Origin: an uncultured Bacteroidota bacterium
GTDB taxonomy: Bacteria > Bacteroidota > Bacteroidia > B-17B0 > Aurantibacillaceae
Assembly: GCA_937868675.1 (NCBI GenBank)
Contig: CALMNJ010000040.1
Coordinates: forward strand, 1-10,968
Direction of reading: 5' to 3'
DNA: 10,968 nt
Shown: piece by piece, positions 6,529-10,968 of the stretch
Position numbering within the stretch: the first letter of the stretch is position 1
How the letters are laid out: each line of letters starts with the position of its first letter
Translations under genes and position numbers: made by a program
Notes under the pieces: generated by a model
Seen by the model: only the letters and a program-made list of their open reading frames with translations
Database searches by the model: none
Told to the model about the DNA's origin: nothing

Positions 6529-7161
6529 TTAAATGTACTTGTTTGTTTTGGCTTCTTTAATGGCGTCCTCACGCGAGTGAACGTTGAGTTTTACATAAAT
6601 GTTCTTGATATGCGATTTCACCGTTTCGAGATCAATAAACATTTGTTTCGCGATTTTGCTCCGGCTCTTACCTTCGGCCACCTGTTCAAGTATTTCGGTT
6701 TCGCGTTTGGTAAGCGGTGAGTTCTGATTTTTATGAAAGGAGCGTATGACAATTTTGGCAATGTTCATGCTCATCGGGGCGCCACCATTAATAACTTCCT
6801 GAATAGCATCCATTATTTTTTCGGCACTTTCGTTTTTAGTCAGGTATCCGGATGCTCCTCTGGTAAGGGCTTTAAAAACATTCTCCTCATTATCATATAC
6901 AGTTAGCATTAGAACATGTGCTTTGGGTAGCAACTGCCTGAGCTTGGGCAGCGCATCAATGCCTTTTATACCTGGCAGCTCAATATCCAGAAGTATTACG
7001 TCAGGGGCATCGCTTTGTATTTTACTCACTGCCTGCTCGGCGTTTGCATAGGTTTTTACCACTTCGTATTTATCGGAGTTGTTTATGAGGTATGTAAATC
7101 CGTTGCGGATTGTTTCATCGTCCTCAATAATGGCTACTTTAATTTTTGTTACCTGTTCCAT
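6529..7161 (-). CDS. NarL/LuxR-type response regulator
   Basis: This 210-aa two-component response regulator has an N-terminal receiver domain (about 7-125) with an acidic pocket at Glu13-Asp14-Asp15. The phospho-acceptor is Asp59 in VILLDIELPG, the switch residue is Thr87 in LMLTVYD, and the invariant lysine is Lys109 in GYLTKN. A LuxR/NarL helix-turn-helix (about 147-207) carries the family sequence LTKRETEILEQVAEGKS and recognition helix LETVKSHIKNIYVKL. All residues needed for phosphorylation are present, so it should be a working DNA-binding regulator. Its ATG lies 1 nt after the stop of the upstream sensor kinase, which implies translational coupling and makes that kinase its partner. 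It is the last gene of the minus-strand run and converges with the membrane-protein gene. Confidence 0.95.
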   Translation of the reverse strand: MEQVTKIKVAIIEDDETIRNGFTYLINNSDKYEVVKTYANAEQAVSKIQSDAPDVILLDIELPGIKGIDALPKLRQLLPKAHVLMLTVYDNEENVFKALTRGASGYLTKNESAEKIMDAIQEVINGGAPMSMNIAKIVIRSFHKNQNSPLTKRETEILEQVAEGKSRSKIAKQMFIDLETVKSHIKNIYVKLNVHSREDAIKEAKTNKYI

Positions 7162-7162
7162 G

Positions 7163-10135
7163 TTAAATTGGTGTTGCTTTAAGTAAAATGTTAAGGTGCG
7201 TGCCTATGCCTTCCCCGCTTTGAATTGTAAGTTTTCCATTAAGGCGTGTTACTCTGTTTTCAATATTACGAAGTCCGTTACCGTTGTGAACCGCGCTTGT
7301 GTCGAATCCAGTACCATTGTCGCGGACAGTTATATTCATTTCAAGGCCGGGGCCCAACTTTACCTCAACCATTACTTTTTCGGCGTTTGAATGCTTTAGA
7401 ATATTGTTATACGCCTCTTTAAAAATCATCGTAAGATTTCGGCTAAAGTCAAGTTGTAGTTTTACTGATGAGTTTTTCTCGATATTATGATGATAATCAA
7501 AATCAATATGGGTTTCGCTGAAAAGTTCGGTGCCGATACTTTTAATGTGCTCGGCAATTTCATAAATGCCATCGTTTTGTGCGTTGAGCGACCAGATAAT
7601 ATCGCGTGATCCTTTGTACAAGGAAGTGGTGTTTTCCTTGATTTGGTCAACCAGGTTCGATACATCCCTGGTTTCACTTGTCACTTTACTTGAAAGCATA
7701 TCGGCCAGCACCGAAATGCGTGTAAGACGGTTGCCCATTTCATCGTGAAAGTCCTCAGCGGTGCGTTGCCTCAAACGTGTAAATTCTTCCTCCCTAATCT
7801 TTTCGGTGAGTTCCTTCGCTTTTTGTTTGCGTATTTGCCTGTTGCGTGTAATGAGCCATGCTATAAGTCCGCCGGTGAGCAGCAGGGCAATTACCACAAT
7901 TACCTGAAAAATACTGGTTTGGTAAAACGCTTTTTTTATTTCAAAAACATATTCAAGTGAGTTGGAGGATCCGATTCCATTTTTTGTTACCGCAGTTACA
8001 TTTAAAGTGTAAACTCCAGGAGGAAGCAGCGGATAAATAAGAACCGGATTTGTGCTGGTGGTGTATTGATTGTCAATACCCTCCAGCTTGTATTTATAGA
8101 TTACGTCAGCTGGATTGGTGAAGTATATTGAGCTGAGTTCGAAAGTAATATGATTTTGATTGGGACCAAGGCTTAATTGCTGAGGCACATCGAACCAGTC
8201 GGACTTTTTTGTGAAGAGGCTTGAATCATCTATGCTCGACGAAAAGAGCTTTACAGAGCGAAGTATTACATAGGGTTTGCTGTCCTGATTAAAACTGGAG
8301 TTGGGATTAAAGTAAAACAACCCTTTTGTGGTTCCGAACCATAACGTTGAGTCTTTGGCTTTAAGAAGGCAATTTTGGTTACATTCCATACCAAGCAGGC
8401 CATCCGAGCGGCTATAGTTTTTTATCGCAGTGATTTTATATTCCGGGCTCAGTTTCATGTTGCAGATTCCAAATCCGGTTCCTACCCAGGCATTGTAGTT
8501 TTCCGACACATGGATGCTGTAGATAAAATTATTTGGAAGGCCGTCGGACGTGGTAAAGTGCAATATTTTTCCTGTTTTAAAATTCCAGCTCAGAATACCC
8601 CGGTCGCCGGTACCTATCCAAACCATGTTATTTTGGCGCGAAGTACACAGGACATAACTTTTCGAAAGGGTTTCATCGGAGATGGGTTTAAGGCTATCTG
8701 TGCCGTTAATAAAAAACATGCCCTGTACAGTACCAACCAACAGGCTGTCGCGACCAAAAGGGATGACGGAGGTAACCACCATGTTGTTACAGGCTTCTAT
8801 TTTGAACACTTCATGTTTTGGAGTAAGTCGGTGCAGACCATGTCTTCCGCCAATAATAATATTGCCTTTTTGATCCTGTGTAATACAATTTGCACCTTTG
8901 GGCATGGCATCATTGCCTCCATTGGCCTCCACATTCAAAAGTTTTTTTTCTGTGTTATAAATCCAGATACCCCTTGTGATAGTGCCAATCCAAACATTGT
9001 TCTGTTTGTCGCTGAAAAGGCAGTAAATTTTGTTGTCGGGGGTGCCGGCCAGTTGGGCCACCTTTTTAATGCTGTCGTTTACGCGGTATATACTTCCACC
9101 GTAACTGGCGGCATAAATGTTTCCATCGCTGCTTTGGGTAACTCCTGTTATAATGGGATTATCCAGCCCTGAACTTTTATCAAAATATGTAATAGTGTTT
9201 TGTTTAAGACCAAAAATTCCATCTCCGTCTGTGGCAAACCAAAGGTTATTTTCCGAATCGGTAAACACCTGTGATACCGTGTTATCGGTTAAACCGTTGC
9301 TACTGTTATAATGCCACATCACGCCATTCTCAATCTTATAAACACCCGAATAGGAACCCAGCCAGATGTTGCCTCTGCTGTCTTCGGTAATACTGATAAA
9401 GCCCTGTGGGGCCGATGCAGGAATAGGCGCCCCGTAAGCAACGATTTGGTTTTTGCGGAGTGCAAACAAACTCCCGCGAATGAGCAACAGGGTATCTCCG
9501 CCCGTTGTAACCATAAGTGAACCAACAAAGGCATTTTTATGTTCGGTGTTTACCGTATAAAGTTTGGAAATCTTTTTTTCGGGGCTGTACCGGTAAATGC
9601 CTTTGGCAAAAACAAAAGCAAGAATATCACCGTTCCGTTGCCTCGAAATGGTACTTACACGTTCGTTTGTGTCGCCCGAAAAATTAAGACGTTCTGGTAC
9701 AAAGTTTTTTACCTGATAAGGTTTAAAGTTGTTCAGCAACAGAACCGAACTATCGGTCATGCGACACATGGCGGTTACGTTATTAACAGGGCCATTGCCA
9801 GGTTTGAGATAACGGAATTTTTGACCGTTAAAAATGGATACGCCATGGTTTGAGGCTACCCACAAATTATCATGGTCATCATTAAGCATTACGCTTACAT
9901 TGTTTGTAAGCAAGCCTTCCTGCACACTGTAGCCTGTAAATTTATTTCCATCAAGCGATGAAATACCCCCTTCGGTGCCAATCCAAAGCTGGTGGTGCCG
10001 ATCCTGAAAGATATAGGAAGCCTGCGACTGAATGAGTCCGTCTTCCACGGTCCAGTTAAGAAAATTGTATTTCTGGGCAAACCCGCAAATGCTGATGAGC
10101 CCCGAAAGAAATGCTATACCTAAACGATGTATCAA
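7163..10135 (-). CDS. Propeller-type sensor histidine kinase (Reg_prop, Y_Y_Y, HisKA_3, HATPase)
   Basis: This 990-aa membrane sensor has a signal peptide (1-20, likely cleaved GFA/Q). A large periplasmic part follows, built of repeated two-component-regulator-propeller blades with motifs such as LWIGTEGGI, LWVASNHGV, IWLGSYSGV, LWFATDGDG, VWIGTITRG and LWFGTTKGL, probably two seven-bladed propellers (about 21-650). Next come a Y_Y_Y Ig-like domain (about 654-733), one transmembrane helix (about 743-763) and a charged coiled linker. The kinase core has the H-box DFHDEMGNRL with His797, N-box EAYNNILKHS (907-916), G1 box DNGTGF (939-944) and G2 box NGNGLRN. Unlike hybrid HTCS sensors it has no fused receiver, so it must signal to the separate regulator 1 nt downstream. 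The start is a TTG (10135-10133), because the frame is closed five codons upstream and no ATG precedes the signal peptide. The ligand is unknown. Confidence 0.93.
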   Translation of the reverse strand: MIHRLGIAFLSGLISICGFAQKYNFLNWTVEDGLIQSQASYIFQDRHHQLWIGTEGGISSLDGNKFTGYSVQEGLLTNNVSVMLNDDHDNLWVASNHGVSIFNGQKFRYLKPGNGPVNNVTAMCRMTDSSVLLLNNFKPYQVKNFVPERLNFSGDTNERVSTISRQRNGDILAFVFAKGIYRYSPEKKISKLYTVNTEHKNAFVGSLMVTTGGDTLLLIRGSLFALRKNQIVAYGAPIPASAPQGFISITEDSRGNIWLGSYSGVYKIENGVMWHYNSSNGLTDNTVSQVFTDSENNLWFATDGDGIFGLKQNTITYFDKSSGLDNPIITGVTQSSDGNIYAASYGGSIYRVNDSIKKVAQLAGTPDNKIYCLFSDKQNNVWIGTITRGIWIYNTEKKLLNVEANGGNDAMPKGANCITQDQKGNIIIGGRHGLHRLTPKHEVFKIEACNNMVVTSVIPFGRDSLLVGTVQGMFFINGTDSLKPISDETLSKSYVLCTSRQNNMVWIGTGDRGILSWNFKTGKILHFTTSDGLPNNFIYSIHVSENYNAWVGTGFGICNMKLSPEYKITAIKNYSRSDGLLGMECNQNCLLKAKDSTLWFGTTKGLFYFNPNSSFNQDSKPYVILRSVKLFSSSIDDSSLFTKKSDWFDVPQQLSLGPNQNHITFELSSIYFTNPADVIYKYKLEGIDNQYTTSTNPVLIYPLLPPGVYTLNVTAVTKNGIGSSNSLEYVFEIKKAFYQTSIFQVIVVIALLLTGGLIAWLITRNRQIRKQKAKELTEKIREEEFTRLRQRTAEDFHDEMGNRLTRISVLADMLSSKVTSETRDVSNLVDQIKENTTSLYKGSRDIIWSLNAQNDGIYEIAEHIKSIGTELFSETHIDFDYHHNIEKNSSVKLQLDFSRNLTMIFKEAYNNILKHSNAEKVMVEVKLGPGLEMNITVRDNGTGFDTSAVHNGNGLRNIENRVTRLNGKLTIQSGEGIGTHLNILLKATPI

Positions 10136-10140
10136 AAAAG

Positions 10141-10968
10141 TTACAATTTATTTATTTTATGTTCAATGCTGGTGCGGCTTTGCATCAGCGATTCTTTTTC
10201 ATCCTTGGCACTGGTTTCCTTAATAAGAGCGTCCATTCTGTCAAGTATGTTTTCGCGCATTGTATTGATAAGCACCTCTTTTAATGCAGGCTGGGCCTTG
10301 TTTAAAGCGTTTATACAATCGTTTGAGGCTTGTTCGAAACTGGAAGCTTTTGTACAGCGTTTCATAAAGCCGCCGTAAAGCCTGAAGTATTCAAACGGAT
10401 CAAGTTTTGGATACAAGTTGGTTAAATTACTGAAGTAATTTATGTTTGCGTCACCACCGGTTTGCGAATAAACATAGCATAATGCATACATGAGCATTGT
10501 GTTTTTATCGTTTTCGAGCAGTTTGGCCTCTTCAAGGGCCTTCGCCGGATTTACTCTTGAAAGGGCCACGATAGTGTTGTAGAGTATGGTGTAGGATTTT
10601 TCTTTCAACAATTCGGTACACAGCTTTTCTGTTTCACTGTCTTTGAAATTATCGGACAAAAAGAGCAGGGCGGTGCCTCTAACTTTGTTGCTTTTGTCGT
10701 TGAGGGCTATCCGGTGCATGCAGTTTTTTATTTCATCAGGGTGGTCTTTAACGGATTTATTAAGGCTGCTGATGGCCCGCATACGCAGGTCGGGCCAGTT
10801 GTCTTTTTCGGCGGCGTTAATAAACAAACTGTAAACATCATTTCTTGTATTGTATGCGTTCAGATATCCCAAAGCCTCCGAGCGGTCGCCGAGCAGGGTG
10901 CCATGATTAAACAAATAGATATATTCTTCGGGCGTTTTTGGAAAGCGTTTAATGGCCAGTAGTTGCCG
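10141..10968 (-). CDS. C-terminal HEAT-like part of probable M1-family aminopeptidase (5' end outside window)
   Basis: Only the last 275 residues are visible, and the frame is open to the right edge, so the TTG at 10914 is internal. The sequence is a run of paired amphipathic helices with HEAT/ARM-like spacing, for example DRSEALGYL, PDLRMRAISSL and NKVRGTALLFLSD. It ends in helices that include DPFEYFRLYGGFMKRC and a charged C-terminus. This layout and the repeated 'x-R-x-x-A-x-x-x-L' pattern match the C-terminal helical domain of Bacteroidota M1 (gluzincin) aminopeptidases, which release N-terminal residues from peptides. The zinc-binding HExxH region would lie outside the window, so the assignment is inferred. 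An unrelated HEAT-repeat protein is the alternative. Its stop is 5 nt upstream of the kinase TTG start, so the three genes are probably one operon. Confidence 0.6.
   Translation of the reverse strand, partial: RQLLAIKRFPKTPEEYIYLFNHGTLLGDRSEALGYLNAYNTRNDVYSLFINAAEKDNWPDLRMRAISSLNKSVKDHPDEIKNCMHRIALNDKSNKVRGTALLFLSDNFKDSETEKLCTELLKEKSYTILYNTIVALSRVNPAKALEEAKLLENDKNTMLMYALCYVYSQTGGDANINYFSNLTNLYPKLDPFEYFRLYGGFMKRCTKASSFEQASNDCINALNKAQPALKEVLINTMRENILDRMDALIKETSAKDEKESLMQSRTSIEHKINKL

Noticed and set aside
8375..9172. 265-codon open frame on the plus strand opposite the sensor kinase
   Set aside because: It lies wholly inside the propeller coding region, shows no recognisable domain or promoter, and is best explained as an antisense shadow of a long gene.
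9311..9853. Several short plus-strand frames opposite the kinase gene
   Set aside because: Shadow frames within coding sequence, with no independent signals.
1..10968. Search for mobile-element ends, tRNA genes, CRISPR repeats or a defence-island signature
   Set aside because: No transposase or integrase, no regularly spaced repeats, and no cloverleaf-like or nuclease/helicase defence genes were seen.

Overview
The window looks like chromosomal DNA from a member of the Bacteroidota. The evidence is a GldM/PorM-family protein (type IX secretion/gliding motor), a 'SCKKD'-type lipoprotein, a sensor kinase with a two-component-regulator-propeller ectodomain, few Shine-Dalgarno sequences, and several matches to the Bacteroidota promoter -7 element TAnnTTTG. 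Nothing indicates a phage, plasmid, transposon or CRISPR array. The genus cannot be fixed by eye.

Layout, left to right. (1) Plus strand, 3-1379: the 3' part of a polyprenyl-phosphate-type family 2 glycosyltransferase, then, 6 nt later, an unrecognised three-helix membrane protein. (2) Plus strand, 1430-2920: a lipoprotein with a predicted parallel beta-helix, whose candidate promoter lies almost on top of its GTG start. (3) 2921-3390: a 470-nt intergenic region holding a multi-stem palindromic element (3125-3284), which is probably a structured RNA or a dispersed repeat, plus a smaller inverted repeat next to the following gene. (4) Plus strand, 3391-5061: a stand-alone GldM-family gene without gldK, gldL or gldN beside it. 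(5) Plus strand, 5142-6477: a Crp/Fnr-type regulator followed by a seven-helix membrane protein that seems to have its own promoter between the two genes.

(6) Minus strand, 10968-6529: a tight three-gene run converging on (5). It consists of the C-terminal part of a HEAT-like protein, probably an M1 aminopeptidase, then a 990-aa propeller sensor histidine kinase (TTG start, 5 nt after the upstream stop), then a NarL/LuxR-type response regulator (ATG 1 nt after the kinase stop). Kinase and regulator almost certainly form one signalling pair. The upstream peptidase-like gene is probably co-transcribed with them.

Most genes belong to familiar families. The parts most worth following up are the structured element at 3125-3284, the orphan GldM paralogue, and the uncharacterised regulator/membrane-protein pair with its well-formed promoter. 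I did not find a clear case for an entirely new multi-gene system.
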